A stretch of DNA of 64,000 nucleotides from Dryococelus australis. Taxonomy: Eukaryota; Arthropoda; Insecta; Phasmatodea; Phasmatidae. The translations under genes were made by a program, and so were the position numbers. Below are positions 10,339 through 20,978 of the stretch, one piece after another. Below the pieces are notes generated by a model. It made no database searches, was not told the DNA's origin, and was given only the letters and a program-made list of their open reading frames with translations. The stretch lies in NCBI GenBank assembly GCA_029891345.1, contig CM057009.1, positions 290,790,966 through 290,854,965 of the forward strand, given 5' to 3'. Within the stretch, counting starts at the first letter, position 1; each line of letters opens with the position of its first letter.

Positions 10339-10580
10339 TAGAGACCTGAAGAATTCGCGGATTCATTTTGGGACAAGCTATAATTTTAAAAAACGTGCGT
10401 TTATATAACTTTAGCCATTGGTCCACAAGGTGTTTGACACCTCCTGGAGAACGGTGTCCAATTGTCACCTTCTACAGAGACAGCAGACAACCAATGTGCA
10501 GTTGATATAGGCATATTTGTACATAAGACTGTATATTCTAGCGTGTAGGTCATTGAAACTGCAAATTTTTCAGGTTTCTA
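10339..10580 (-). mobile_element. M1 MITE, copy 2
   Basis: It starts TAGAGACCTGAAGAATTCG and ends TTTTTCAGGTTTCTA. The interior includes GCCATTGGTCCACAAGG, GTGTCCAATTGTCACC and CAACCAATGTGCAG, common to the family. It is a complete non-coding element. Confidence 0.75.
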
Positions 10581-11580
10581 TTAATTACGTTGAGCGGCAG
10601 CACGGTTTGAGAATAAGTTTCCGCAAGAGAAAGCCATTGAACACCGACCCTTGCAGAGTACTGCACCGATCAAATGTAACCTTCCTCTGCAACATGTTAA
10701 TAATTGTCCACACTGACTGGGAATGAAAGGTTTAAATAAGATCAAATATCTTGCTGTCGTGTTTTGAGTAGCAGAACCTTGTAGCAGCCAAAGAAAATAT
10801 TCGAAAAGATATTTTGTAAGCACAGCATAATTCCAAACAGAAATGTGTGGAATACTTTTCTTTGGGACTACCAGTTGCTTAGGTCACGTTGAATTTTTTC
10901 GTTCCGTTGGAAACAAATGAAGCTATTCCAGTGTTCACAAATTAAAAAGCTTAAATTTATATATGACGTTACGACACGAAGATATTAGACCTGCATTGCT
11001 GGTAAATTTACAAGAAGCATGTCAGCATTGGCGTACGTTAAAATGTACGCAATCAGGGGCAGGGAATTTTTATTTTCAAAAGTCGATTTCAGCAGTTCTT
11101 CAACTGCGAGTCGCCTATACAAAAGCTGGTGAAGAAGAAGCCGTCAACAAGTCCACGGAAATGACTTTCGCAGAGGAAAGGAAGCAAAGCTGGATTTCCA
11201 AATGTGTTTAACTATCCGTGAAAGAAGTACAGGAAAGGGCGCTCCTGTGAAATGTGCCTGGAAGGTATTGTTAGGAATACGACAAGAAACTTTGCTACCG
11301 ACACGGGAGGGCGCTGAAGTTCGTTTGGAAGGGAAATACACTTAAGTGACGTAAAACGCTTATTTCCCTCCCGTCTCAAATAAAAGTATTAATTTTTCTT
11401 GGTCACGAAAGTTATCGAAGTGGAAGATACTAATCATAAAACTGAGTATTTGCGATTCCTAACGTTTGCAAAATATGTCAAAATGTTTATTAATATGAAA
11501 AAATTCTTGTGATATTTTAGAAAATTATTCCTATTGCCGGTAGTTATTAAATAATACTTAGTTTTTATATTTTGTTTCAG
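10581..11580. other. About 1 kb with no feature recognised
   Basis: Frames of up to 82 codons exist on both strands, but none has a recognisable domain or homologue that I know. The 10963-11211 frame ends in ordinary A+T-rich sequence and shows no splice or promoter context worth calling. Confidence 0.4.
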
Positions 11581-11584
11581 TTTA

Positions 11585-11852
11585 GCCCTTTCAGCCACCG
11601 CGTCCACAATTGTGAACACGTTGCAAATGAATGAATGCTGTGGCCGAAGCTATACGTAGCGTGTGGCTAATCTTATTTGTGAACTTTTCTACACACCTTT
11701 GACGTGAATGGTTGTTGCCAATATCATCGAACAAGTTGCACGTTGTTCTTTGGCAAAAAAAAAAAAAAAAACCTGAACACAAGTACAGTTCATACCAAAA
11801 AAAGTATGTGATTGCAAAAGTTCAAATCGGAATCAATGTGAGACCGAACGGA
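11585..11852 (+). mobile_element. P1 MITE, copy 2
   Basis: TTTA at 11581-11584 and TTAA at 11853-11856 flank the body. The ends are GCCCTTTCAGCCACC and, inverted, TCCGTTCGGTCTC. The subterminal GTCCACAATTGTGAACACG and ACGTTGCAAATG blocks match P1 copy 1. An A17 tract occupies the same internal place as in copy 1 (here 11756-11772). Confidence 0.75.
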
Positions 11853-11856
11853 TTAA

Positions 11857-12450
11857 GAAATGTTGACGTAATCTGGTTACTATTTATAGTGACTTTCTAT
11901 TTTTACATTGTCAAACAACCGTCACCGTTTTAAAATACTTGAATAGGTAAACGTGCTGGGCGGAAAACTAGACCCGTTTTATTTCCTCTCGCTTTTTTCT
12001 TAGTAATTGCTTCTTGGGAGGTCAATGTGTAATTTGTTTTAACTTTCTAATTTAGCACTGCTCTCTCCTGGGGGGGGGGGGCGATCAACGGTATCTTTCT
12101 CCCTACCTCTAATAAGCTTGGTTGTTTCTTTTTTTCCTAATAAGAGCTCCACTATCTTAATTGTTCGACGGGTTTTTTTTTAAATTCTTTATCCTGTGGC
12201 TACGGCCAATCTCTGCTCTGGGGCGGACAGGCTTGAATCCCTTATTACCATCATCGCACTTTTCACAAATGGCCACCTCTGCAGACGCCTCTAAGGCGGC
12301 TTAATCGTGTGGTTCCGCGTTCAAGTTCCAGTTCAGCCGTGGAGTTTTGAGTGGCTTATGAAAATAAATTTAGCTTGGTTAGATAAATAAGCTGCCTTGA
12401 CTAACTCCCGTCAAAAAGAAGGGTCAGTGAACATCATTATTTAACACTAG
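11857..12450. other. Intergenic with a G tract and a tRNA-like patch
   Basis: A run of about ten G lies at 12071-12081. Between 12270 and 12350, CCTCTAAGGCGGCTTAATCG and GCGTTCAAGTTCCAGTTC have the look of a degraded SINE head, but the fit is weak. No coding signal. Confidence 0.35.
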
Positions 12451-12451
12451 A

Positions 12452-12709
12452 GTGAGTGCGTGAAGATATTTGGGTGGCTCTAAATATCGAAGTCTTGAGA
12501 GCCGATGAGAGGGAAGCGTGGCGAGTATGGAGCAGCGCCGCAATGCCAGGGCGGGGGGAACGGGAGACTCTAAAGCAAACCCTCCAACCAGCGGCATCGT
12601 CCGACACGACTGCCAATTGCGGAAATCCGGTAACGGCCCCGCCGGGAATCGAGCCCGGTTATGCTTGGTATGAGGTGAGCACCCTAGCCGCTGAGCCGTC
12701 GCGATCCCC
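12452..12709 (-). repeat. S1 SINE, minus strand, full length
   Basis: The plus strand shows GAGCCGATGAGAGGGAAG, CGGCATCGTCCGACACG and GGGAATCGAGCCCGGTT (B box inverse), ending at GCGATCCCC. About 257 bp, like the other complete copies. Confidence 0.85.
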
Positions 12710-12837
12710 AGCGCAAAAAATTAAAAGTAAAGGTACTTCTGTAGATTCCTTCGAGTGTTTTATAAGCTGGGAGATAATTTTTTCTCGATCTCGGGAACTC
12801 GGTACGCGATGGTATGGTGTTCATTAGTTGCAACTCT

Positions 12838-13000
12838 GTTTCGGGAAACGATTTCAGGAAAAATTATGTTCCAAAACACTTTATTTCAGAGCCACGTTCG
12901 TGTGTGGATCATTTGAATTCGTTCACTTTTTTTTTCTGTCTGCCCGATAATCACAAACATTCCGTATCGGGGAAACTTGATTCTAATTGGCTCACTCATA
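12838..13000 (-). mobile_element. M4 MITE fragment
   Basis: GAAACGATTTCAGGAAAAAT, TTCCAAAACACTTTATTTCAG and TTCTAATTGGCTCACTC align with the minus-orientation M4 at 37110-37384. The right third is absent; the sequence runs into an M1 at 13008. Confidence 0.55.
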
Positions 13001-13007
13001 TAGCATT

Positions 13008-13320
13008 TAGCGACCTGGAGAATTCCGTGAATTCGTTTCGGTACTACGTAGAATTCAAAACACGCGCGTTTATATATGTTATATATAAATATATATATGT
13101 TATATATAAAATATAGGCTAGACTTTACAGTCTTATGTACAACTATGCCGATATCAACTGCACAGCGGTTGTATGCTGTCACGGTCGAAGGCGACAATTA
13201 GACACCTTTCTCCAGGAGGTGTGAAACACCGTGTGGACCAATGGGTAAAGTTATAAAAACCCACGTGTTTTGATTTTCTAGCTTGTCCCAAAATGAATCC
13301 GCGAATTACTCAGGTCTCTA
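13008..13320. mobile_element. M1 fold-back form
   Basis: The left 70 bp (TAGCGACCTGGAGAATTCCG through CAAAACACGCGCGTTTATAT) is an inverted copy of the right 70 bp (CCACGTGTTTTGATTTTC through CAGGTCTCTA). After a TA-rich joint at 13070-13115, the standard plus-orientation M1 interior resumes (GGCTAGACTTTACAGTC). Both ends are therefore the same M1 end, making a long terminal inverted repeat not present in ordinary M1 copies. Confidence 0.6.
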
Positions 13321-13332
13321 GATCCCTTATGT

Positions 13333-13832
13333 CTAGACTTACCATACATCCGGGATTAGCCCGGAAAGTCCGGGATTCATGCATGTGTCCGGGAAAGTGT
13401 CCGGGATTAACGAATGCCCGGGATTTTCGGATATCTGAGTGAAAGACCGGGCGTCCGGGAAATTTTGCTCTGTTTTGATTTAGCGGTTGGCAACATTTCA
13501 TGTAGCGATGTGCTCAGCTAGACCTTCAAAACATAGCAGCAGACAGTCAGACAGTCGACATTGGCAAGCGCTCGTTGACAAGTCGTTGTTTAGTTAGTTT
13601 GTTTAAAGATTAAAACTTTAGTTGTATCTATTACGTGGTGAATTGTCAGTTAGTAGCTGGGAATGGGCCCGAAAAGAAAGGGCCCGTTTAATGAAAAACT
13701 TCAAAGTGGCTATAAATTTAAAAAAAAATTATTAATAAATAAACAAAAAAATTTTTTTTATGTCATTTACTAAAAAAACGACCCCTTCCAAAAAAAGTCC
13801 GGGATTGGAGTCCAGAAATTATACCAAGCCTA
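13333..13832 (+). mobile_element. Element L: hAT derivative keeping a transposase start
   Basis: The left end TAGACTTACCATA and the inverted right end TAGGCTTGGTATA match at 10 of 13. The flanking 8-mers CTTATGTC and CTTACTTC match at 6 of 8, as hAT insertions give. CCGGGATT is repeated in the subterminal region (13340-13455 and once near 13800). The 500-bp element keeps a 5' leader and the first codons of an open frame but no catalytic region, so it is non-autonomous. Confidence 0.6.
13663..13773 (+). pseudogene. Truncated N-terminus of a hAT-type transposase
   Basis: A 36-codon frame opens MGPKRKGPFNEKLQSGYKF and then runs into lysine-, asparagine- and isoleucine-rich residues coded by an A/T tract before a stop. 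Basic starts of the form MxPKRKxxFNxxL are common at the N-termini of hAT-like and BED-finger transposase relatives; this is recognised from memory and not searched. The break between protein-like and A/T-tract coding is near codon 19. No DNA-binding finger or DDE residues survive. It lies wholly inside element L, which explains its presence. Confidence 0.45.
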
Positions 13833-14285
13833 CTTACTTCTTACTCTTTTTCTTGATCCTGGTAATGATCATGTCTGTCTTTGTAGGCTAACTTGTCGCT
13901 TCTGTTAATTACCCTCGCTTTCAACGACACGTTAAGCCACGAGGGAACATAAACGAACCTTCATAGAAACAGCACGATTGTGTGTTACACCTCTTAATGA
14001 TTCGTTCAGCGCTCTTTGATGATAAGGGCGGGTGTTACCTCGATAGCCTTTGCGAGTGCTTCGTTAACGCTGGATAACCTCCGACCTTTCTGTAAGCAGA
14101 GACGCTATTGTGACGAGAGTGTACGCGTGTTCAGTATTTCGCACTGAAATACTGCGTCTGCGGCAGAGAAACTTGCCCTAGACACAAATGGTTCAGTGTG
14201 CGTGGGCTTAAAAACTCCTCTACGTATCTTGGACACGAACAATTATTTGTAGTAACTTTAATAGCGACAATAACCAGGTAATGTA
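13833..14285. other. No feature recognised
   Basis: Moderately GC-rich patches but no recognised repeat, frame or RNA. Confidence 0.4.
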
Positions 14286-14710
14286 AAGGCTGTTCACGAT
14301 AAAGTGAGCACTTTTGAAAATCAACCTTATAAAAAAGTCACTGCTGCTACCTGCATATATTTAAAAGGGCGCACTGAGTGACGTGCACCCTGTAAAGTTG
14401 GTAATCAAGGAAGGAAGGTAGTTCCGTATTTTAAAGCCGAATTAAGAATATTAGATAACCATTTGTGATAACTTAAATGGTTTATTTCGCTTCGTGCTTT
14501 TTTAATGCTCCTAAGTGTAAAAAGTAGGAGATTTGTAAAAGATTTACCTTCTCTAATAATAATAACTTCATAGTTTCGCTTGACCGGTGCATAAATCAAA
14601 TGATGAGGTCCATAGTAGTGTTATGTTTACATAACGAGGACGAATACACAACGTGCATACAAGTAGATCTTAATAGCAGGGCATTCAAAAGTGCTAAGAC
14701 TGTTTACGGA
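14286..14710 (+). mobile_element. M7 MITE, copy 4
   Basis: It opens AAGGCTGTTCACGATAAAG after TA. It keeps the ordered M7 blocks (GGGCGCACTGAGTGACG, GTTGGTAATCAAGG, GATGAGGTCCATAGTAG, ACACAACGTGCATACAAG), and its right end has decayed (GACTGTTTACGGA). Confidence 0.75.
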
Positions 14711-15890
14711 TTGTCAGCATATACGCGTAAGTACGCATATTTGCGTAGTAGCTATGATGCGTACTTGTCGTGTACTTTGTCAAACTATTCGGACAGGTGA
14801 TCGCCTCTTCATGTTAGACTGGTCGCACACTCTGGCGGAAATATCAGAAACTATGTGACAACAGAAAAATGCGGTAGGTAGGTAGGTAAGTGGGCTTAAC
14901 GTCTCGTCGACAGCGAGGTCATTAGTGACGGTGAAAAATGCGGTGCGTGGTGTTGTATGTATTACGTCACGACAACGTCTATGGTTATGCATAAAGAAAA
15001 CAAATAACCATTAAATCATGTTTTATTTATTTCTGTGTCATCGTTTTGTGCCTTGAAGCCATACGAATTTAAACGCTGAAACATGGCCTTAGCCGGGAAC
15101 GAGTAATTAACAGGATCATTAGCGGGCGCGTATTATTTACAGGAATAAAATGAAAGGTGGCGCAGAAATATTGTTGGACCCTGGTGGCTCGGCAGAGCAG
15201 CAAGGCAGCAAGTGTGTGTTGTTTCGAACGTAAACTAATACCCACGAATATGCCAAATAAAATTATGTTTTTCGTATTTGTACAATTTGAGTACAGATTG
15301 TAGAGCAGACAAAAATGCAGGAATATAGAAATTCTTGCACCTCGGTATCCTCAGGTTATGTTTATCTGTTCGGCTCCTCTCGATTTCACATGTATTCAAA
15401 TCACACCAATAGCCTTGGGATATTGCTTTATCACGTCACTGGAAAATTCTAAACAAATTAGGGATGTTGTTATGGGATTTGTTGCATTTATTTATCGTAC
15501 CTAAAGCGGCATTACACTGAAGCTGGCATTCGTTCCCCGTCCCTCGATACGTGCCTTAATATGTGTTTGAAATATACACATTGATAACAAAAGAACGAGA
15601 AATACAATTCAGTGGGGGTTTGCAATAACTTGGAAATGCGGATTGTAATTGTAATACTACCTGTATGCATACACCTTGGAAATTTGCTGCAGACGTCTAC
15701 GAAACGCCTAGAATTTTATTCATAATTGGAAGCATATTTATTACACAGGCAAGTATTTACACATACAACAGAATGAAATTTTGTAAATACTTATTAACGT
15801 TTAAAACTTGCGAGTTTTATATTCAAAAAACGTACACGTTAATGTTCACACCTGAAATACAATATGGAGACTTTCGAAAGTACATAATTT
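14711..15890. other. About 1.2 kb with no feature recognised
   Basis: A short GGTA run lies at 14873-14890. Frames of up to 75 codons are present, none with a recognisable motif. 15165-15215 has a few GGCAGCA repeats. Confidence 0.4.
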
Positions 15891-15892
15891 AA

Positions 15893-16056
15893 GCAATATC
15901 GATATTTTCGGTATTATTGATTATTTCTGTATTATCGATAAGTTCGGTATCGCCGAGAATTTCGGTATTATCGATATATCGAAAATACCGAATAACTGTT
16001 GGGAAAAATATCGATATTAAATTTTTATGATATCGAACAGCGCTAGTGCAGAGGTG
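15893..16056. repeat. TATCGATA-rich inverted-repeat patch
   Basis: AATATCGATATTTTCGGTAT at the left and its approximate inverse (AAAATACCGAA, AATATCGATATT) at the right enclose several ATTATCGATA units. Similar patches are a common simple repeat class in insect genomes, sometimes within hAT MITEs. A CAGCGCTAGTG motif just to the right could be an element end. Confidence 0.5.
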
Positions 16057-16285
16057 CACCATCATGCTGGAAGATAATACGACGTCTCACTGATAACGGA
16101 ATATCCTTAAACAGTGTTGAAAACTCCTTTCCATTGTAGGGTGGTTAGGCCAATCCTGATTTCCAAATTACTGTGTAAATATTGGGAACAGGACCCACAT
16201 GTGTATGATATATTTTGCTCCAAATTATGTAAGAAATAAGTCCTGTTAGTGGCGGTAACTCCACGTGAGTCATCTTGTAAGGAGC

Positions 16286-16577
16286 TAGTGATTTTTTTGC
16301 GAAAAAATTAAGAGTACACCGTAGATATCAATAAAAAATCACTCAACAGCATTTTGTCTATGGCAATTGGTTGCTGTCTGCTTGAGAATGCGTTTTCATA
16401 TTTGACCGAGTCACTCATAAATCGGCAATATCGGCGCGGCTCCTACGTGATTCCTGTGGAGACAGTTATCACGTATCAAAAAGTAACCCAGTCAATCAAG
16501 ATAGCTAAACGACCCTACCGTGTTTTGAAATATAAATCGTCTTGAAATCATTTCGCGAAATTTCACTATTGCTACCT
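16286..16577 (-). mobile_element. M6 MITE (hAT-like), copy 1
   Basis: It starts TAGTGATTTTTTTGCGAAAA and ends near TTTCGCGAAATTTCACTATT. The interior CAATTGGTTGCTGTCTGC and CAATCAAGATAGCTAAACG align with 55733-56020 and, inverted, 29492-29780. It is non-coding, though a 63-codon frame crosses it. Confidence 0.65.
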
Positions 16578-17095
16578 ATATAGTATAGGTACATACATTC
16601 AGCACTTGGGTGGCATAGTTATCTGTGGACGAGCTGAATGGAAGAATGAGCTTTGACACCAATAAGCAAATGACCTCTGCTCGAGTAAGCAGAGTTTTGC
16701 GAAACATAGCCTGAAGCCGTTTTATATTACGCGACATGATAAGTTTAGTGATATGATGATATTTTGTGCGGGTTGCCAAAACAGTCGTTGCTTCTTTTCG
16801 CACAGTGTTGCAATCATACAGGCTTGCGAAAAGGCGGATCTACATAAAACTAGGAACTGGAAAATTTCGAGACTTCATTTTAGTAAAAGCCAGAGAGAGC
16901 TGAGGCTCGAAAATACATAGTACCATGGTGTCTAGCCTAAACGTCGTTTAAAATGCGAAGTTTTCTCGGCCCTAAATATAAACAGGTAGGGAAAGGAAAT
17001 TTTCATGTTAAAAGACCCGTTGGCTAGATTCCACGATTCTATGACTCTCAAGCCTCAGCTGTATGTACCTTGGCTACTGACTCAGTATGTAACCA
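16578..17095. other. No feature recognised
   Basis: A 75-codon minus-strand frame has no motif. No repeat match was found within the window. Confidence 0.4.
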
Positions 17096-17099
17096 GTAA

Positions 17100-17282
17100 G
17101 TGTTACCTCAGACCAGAGGGCATGTGATCCGGTGGACGTTTCCTTACAAGTATGTCATTGGCCCAGAGTTCACTTGGGTGTGTCTAATAAACTGTGATTA
17201 ATTTGCAAACACGACAGTAATGTACACGCATTTGACATCTATCTTGTCCTACAATGAATCGTGAAATTTTCGTCCCCCTACA
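17100..17282 (+). mobile_element. M3-like fragment
   Basis: TGTCTAATAAACTGTGATTA and CTTGTCCTACAATGAATCG with GTGAAATTTTCG resemble the right half of M3 and the piece at 59180-59345. The left end is not found. Confidence 0.4.
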
Positions 17283-17429
17283 CACAACGTTAAGTCATTT
17301 CGAACACTCATTGAACAGCGATTCATCACCGCTGCTGAACGGGTAGGAATTATACAATACTAACCGGGCTATAAGATGTTCATGATTAATATAACACTTT
17401 ATGAATTACACTCAATTTGAACCAGTTCA

Positions 17430-18175
17430 CAGAACCTGACTTCTTCAACAATCACTTCAGTTAATCAAATAGACGGATTTGCGACAAAATGAAAATTTTC
17501 CTTCATTTATTTATTCAGTGACTTTTCCAGTGTTTCTTCAAACCCTTTCCATCCAATGTTTTTCAGTGATTTTTTCTTAATTGATGGATCAATTAAACAT
17601 TCTGTATCAAATGAAGTAACGATTATAAACTAATAAAACCGTTAAATATATACTTTTTCAAAATATATTTTCGTATTTTACAATACTATTTTAAGAAGCA
17701 ACATGAACATGAAGTCTGTAATTTGGTTTTTACTTTTTCCACTTCGTTTCCACGTAATAATCATATCGCTCTGTTTGAAGGTTTAAACTGCATTAAGTTT
17801 GTTGAAGTGAGTGCATTCATACGTACCATGTGTTTTAACAATATTAATGTTACCAAATAAGTTAAAAACAAAAAGAAAGGACCTACACGTAAAAGATAAA
17901 TATTTTCGATAAAAATTAAAATACACATATTCTCTCGCTTGGCATGGTAACGAAATGAATGAGCTTACGGCCTGTAAGCGAGATACTGTGTGCATGAATC
18001 GTTGTCACCGCCTTTTTTTCCCTCTTGTTTATATTACGTTAAATTGCATAATATAAACAGTGACTGCCGAAAATATGTTTATTTCTCGCAATTGATTGCC
18101 TCAATTCAATAAAAACAATATCCAATACGCCGATCGCAGTTGCCCGCCACTTATTCTATCAGAAACATTGTTTCT
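17430..18175 (+). repeat. Diverged tandem duplication, unit 1
   Basis: Ordered blocks recur about 1.5 kb downstream (18950-19770): a CAGTGA-rich stretch (TTTATTCAGTGACTTTTCCAG), ATACTATTTTAAG followed by AACATGAACAT, CGCTCTGTTTGAAGGTTTAAA, CTGCATTAAGTTTG against CTGCATATAATGTGG, and GTGTTTATTTC plus CAATAAAAACAATAT near the right end. No conserved frame is visible, so this looks like a non-coding duplication. Confidence 0.6.
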
Positions 18176-18589
18176 GTGAACAAACATGTGGTTTCCTTTT
18201 GGTTAGATGTGGAATTTTACAACGTATCAGTGGTTTCCCACTTATCTGAATTTAAAGTAAAATCATCGAAAAAAAATTCTGCCCTCAAATGTGCTTATTT
18301 TGACGTCAACAGTGTCAAAATATTTACAGTGAAAGTGCAAAGATTTAAGAACAATTTACACTAACTCTATAAAGTTTTATAAAATATATAATTTTGTGAG
18401 TTTGTCTTCTTTTGGTTTTCGTGGTGAATTACGTTTGTATTTCTGTATAACAATGTTTTTTGTCAGCGCATGAATACTACGGAATAGGTTACCAACAATA
18501 TTAGTTTACATTTTTGGCGGGAAGGGACTGAGTAGTCCTAGTCTAAAAGAAAACAGTCCACGACTAATAATTGTACTCCAAAGACACTT
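18176..18589. other. No feature recognised
   Basis: A 74-codon plus-strand frame (18140-18364) straddles the end of the duplicated unit and has no motif. Confidence 0.4.
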
Positions 18590-18715
18590 TAACTGAGACC
18601 AATTTCGTGATCGCATTATTTGAAATGTTACGCGCCTTAGCTGTCTGCCCGCGAATCACGGGCGTGTAGTGTTGTAGTAAATTAACCTTGATTGGCGCAG
18701 TCATGAAAGGAAATA
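18590..18715 (+). mobile_element. M5-like fragment
   Basis: CGCCTTAGCTGTCTGCCCGC, GAATCACGGGCG and TTGATTGGCGCAGTC resemble the interior of the M5 copy at 48484-48770. Neither end is preserved. Confidence 0.4.
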
Positions 18716-18949
18716 TCTCTGCCCAAGACAAGCTGCCAGCATTCAAATTAGAGCGGTAGATATACACATTGAAGTCCAAACCGACCCATGTTCACTATAT
18801 TTTGTTCACATAAACACAGTATTTTCAAATCAACGTTTGAAAAAAACGGTCACAATTATTAACTGCACATATGCTACATACATACCGTGCACACTGGCAT
18901 ACTGGCTCGCTGTTAAGTCAGCAGCGAATTAATTAAAATACACTCTAAA

Positions 18950-19770
18950 TCTTAATCAGTGAGAATTCCACTGTTTCAATCAGTCAACAGTAACTAACTG
19001 ATTCACAAGTCACTTGACTGAATTTAACTAATGAATCAGTGCAAATAAATGCCAGATTTCCTTAACTTATTGATTCAGTGACTTTTTCACTTATTCATCA
19101 GTAATTTTTTTCAGTGTTTTTTCAGTGGTTAATTTTTCACTGATTGGTCAGTTATAAAGTGCCATCAAAAGACTTGAATGAAGTTTAATAACAACGAATC
19201 AACTACTAAAATATATAAAAATACTTCCTAAAATGTATTTCATCTTTCAAAATACCATTTTACGTGGTAATATGAACATTCATCCTTTCATTCCGTTTTT
19301 AGGTCTTTCATTTCGTTTTCATATAGCCATCACAGCGCTCTGTTTGAAGGTTTAAACCAAAAACGGTAATGCACTTGTTTAAACTGCATATAATGTGGCG
19401 AAGAGAGTGAACTGATATTTAGTATTCCCTAACGGTATCAATTAAATCAACAACGAAAAGCACGGTCAAACCATTTAAAACTTCATTGTTTCGATACGCA
19501 GTATAATAAATATATTTTCGTCGCACTTTAAAATGTAGGCTTGGTAGCGCAGATGTAAGATGACGGCTTAGACGTGGAAAAGGTATGTCAGTTCAATCCT
19601 GGCCAACTACGGAAACTTTCCCATCTTCCTTAATTATGGTCAATTGCGCAATAAAAATAGCAAACTATCGTAAATGTGTTTATTTCACGCAATTATTTGG
19701 CTACATCCAATAAAAAAAATATTTTATCCGCCACTGCAGTCGGCCGTCTCTTATTCACGGCTGCATGACC
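18950..19770 (+). repeat. Diverged tandem duplication, unit 2
   Basis: The counterpart of 17430-18175 keeps the same block order. Here the CAGTGA-rich part is expanded (18960-19145). A tRNA-like patch lies inside at 19538-19620 and is not seen in unit 1, so it may be a later insertion. Confidence 0.6.
19538..19620 (+). repeat. Degenerate tRNA-like SINE head
   Basis: GGCTTGGTAGCGCAGATGT (A-box-like) and GTCAGTTCAATCCTGGCC (B-box-like) are spaced as in a tRNA gene, but stems do not close. It is likely a relic SINE head from a family other than S1. Confidence 0.4.
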
Positions 19771-20274
19771 ATCAGTTCTGTTGGTCTCCGTGCTCCTATT
19801 TGCAATCGTCCTATTGGTTCACAAGACATCGGTCATGCTTAGTACACTCTTAGAGCTTCATTACTGGATGGATCTCTACCAATGCAATGCCGACTTGGAA
19901 CTGGCCAAATCAAATGTTCTTTCCTACCTAGAACAATGTAACATCCGTCCAGTTCATGTGAGAAATTTACACTTTTGAGTGTTTCTGAGGTAATATTACG
20001 TCGCATAGAAACCTATGAAATCTATTGGTGAAGTAATTACTTCCCTTGTCTCTTCAAACAATACGGAGCCACAATATTATGGCAAACTCCCTACAATTAA
20101 TTTCAATCCAGGCGACATAATATTATGTAGGTAGAACCCAAAGTGCTAACAAAAAAAATATAGGTTTATGACAGCACAGGTGTAAAACGCCTGTAATTAA
20201 TTGCATATTTACATTCGAAAATTGTGAAGATACGGGGAATAGACTAACGTCAACACATTTCGGTTCCTAACAAT
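19771..20274. other. Weak P2-like patch, otherwise nothing recognised
   Basis: CAGTTCTGTTGGTCTCCGTG and ATCGTCCTATTGGTTC near 19772-19815 echo the P2 interior at 1282-1326. The rest is unrecognised. Confidence 0.35.
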
Positions 20275-20350
20275 TTCCCGTTTTCACTTGATTGGCACAT
20301 GAACAAAGTCGCGAGGCCCATGGAAGTGTAAATTTTACTTATGGCGGAAG
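20275..20350 (+). mobile_element. M7 fragment, entered by a SINE
   Basis: TCGCGAGGCCCATGGAAGTG and AATTTTACTTATGGCGGAAG match the M7 interior (compare 716-755). The S1 SINE begins directly after it. Confidence 0.55.
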
Positions 20351-20562
20351 GGCCACAGTGGCTGAGCTGTTAGCATGCTCGCTCCCACCAACGCGATCCG
20401 GGTTCAATCCCCGGCCGGGCCGCTCTCGGATTTTCGTAAGGGGCAATCGTGCCGGACGATGTCACTGATCGGCGGGTCTTCTCGGGGATCTTCCGTTTCC
20501 CCCTACCCCTGCACTCCGGCGCTACTCCATACTCACCTCGGTCGCCCTCATCGGCTCGGATT
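20351..20562 (+). repeat. S1 SINE, plus strand, 3' truncated
   Basis: The A box region GTGGCTGAGCTGTTAGCATG and the B box GGGTTCAATCCCC are well kept. The body runs to CCCTCATCGGCTCGG and then stops before the AAGAGCC tail. Confidence 0.8.
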
Positions 20563-20710
20563 GACACCTTTTGCAGAAATTCTTCGTTTTCGCGTCATAA
20601 ATTTATCAGCTTTTTTCAACAAGCAGATAACACAATTAAAATTACGGGGTAAAATTATAAACAATTAGAAACATGTAAATCTTCCATAATCGTACATTGT
20701 CAGTAATAAC

Positions 20711-20978
20711 TAGAGACCCAAGAAATTCGCGAGTTCAAAGACCTATACGCTAGACTTCACAGTCTTATATACTCTCATACAGATATGAACTGTTTATTGG
20801 CTGATTGTTGTGGTAGTGAAAGGCGGTGGTGCCCCATCTATTGTATGTTTGTTATTGGCTCATTTATATCCAGGAGGTGTCAAACAACACGTCGACCAGT
20901 TACAAAAGTAACGTGAACATACAAGTGTGTGAATTCCAACTTGTCTAGAAATGAACCCCCAAAATTCTCAGGTCTCTA
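20711..20978 (+). mobile_element. M2 MITE (hAT-like), copy 1
   Basis: It starts TAGAGACCCAAGAAATTCGC and ends AAAATTCTCAGGTCTCTA. It is flanked by GTAATAAC (20703-20710) and GTAATAAA (20979-20986), a 7 of 8 target duplication. The interior has ATTGGCTGATTGTTGTGG and GTTATTGGCTCATTTATATC. Its right flank reappears beside the M2 copy at 57.4 kb. Confidence 0.8.
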
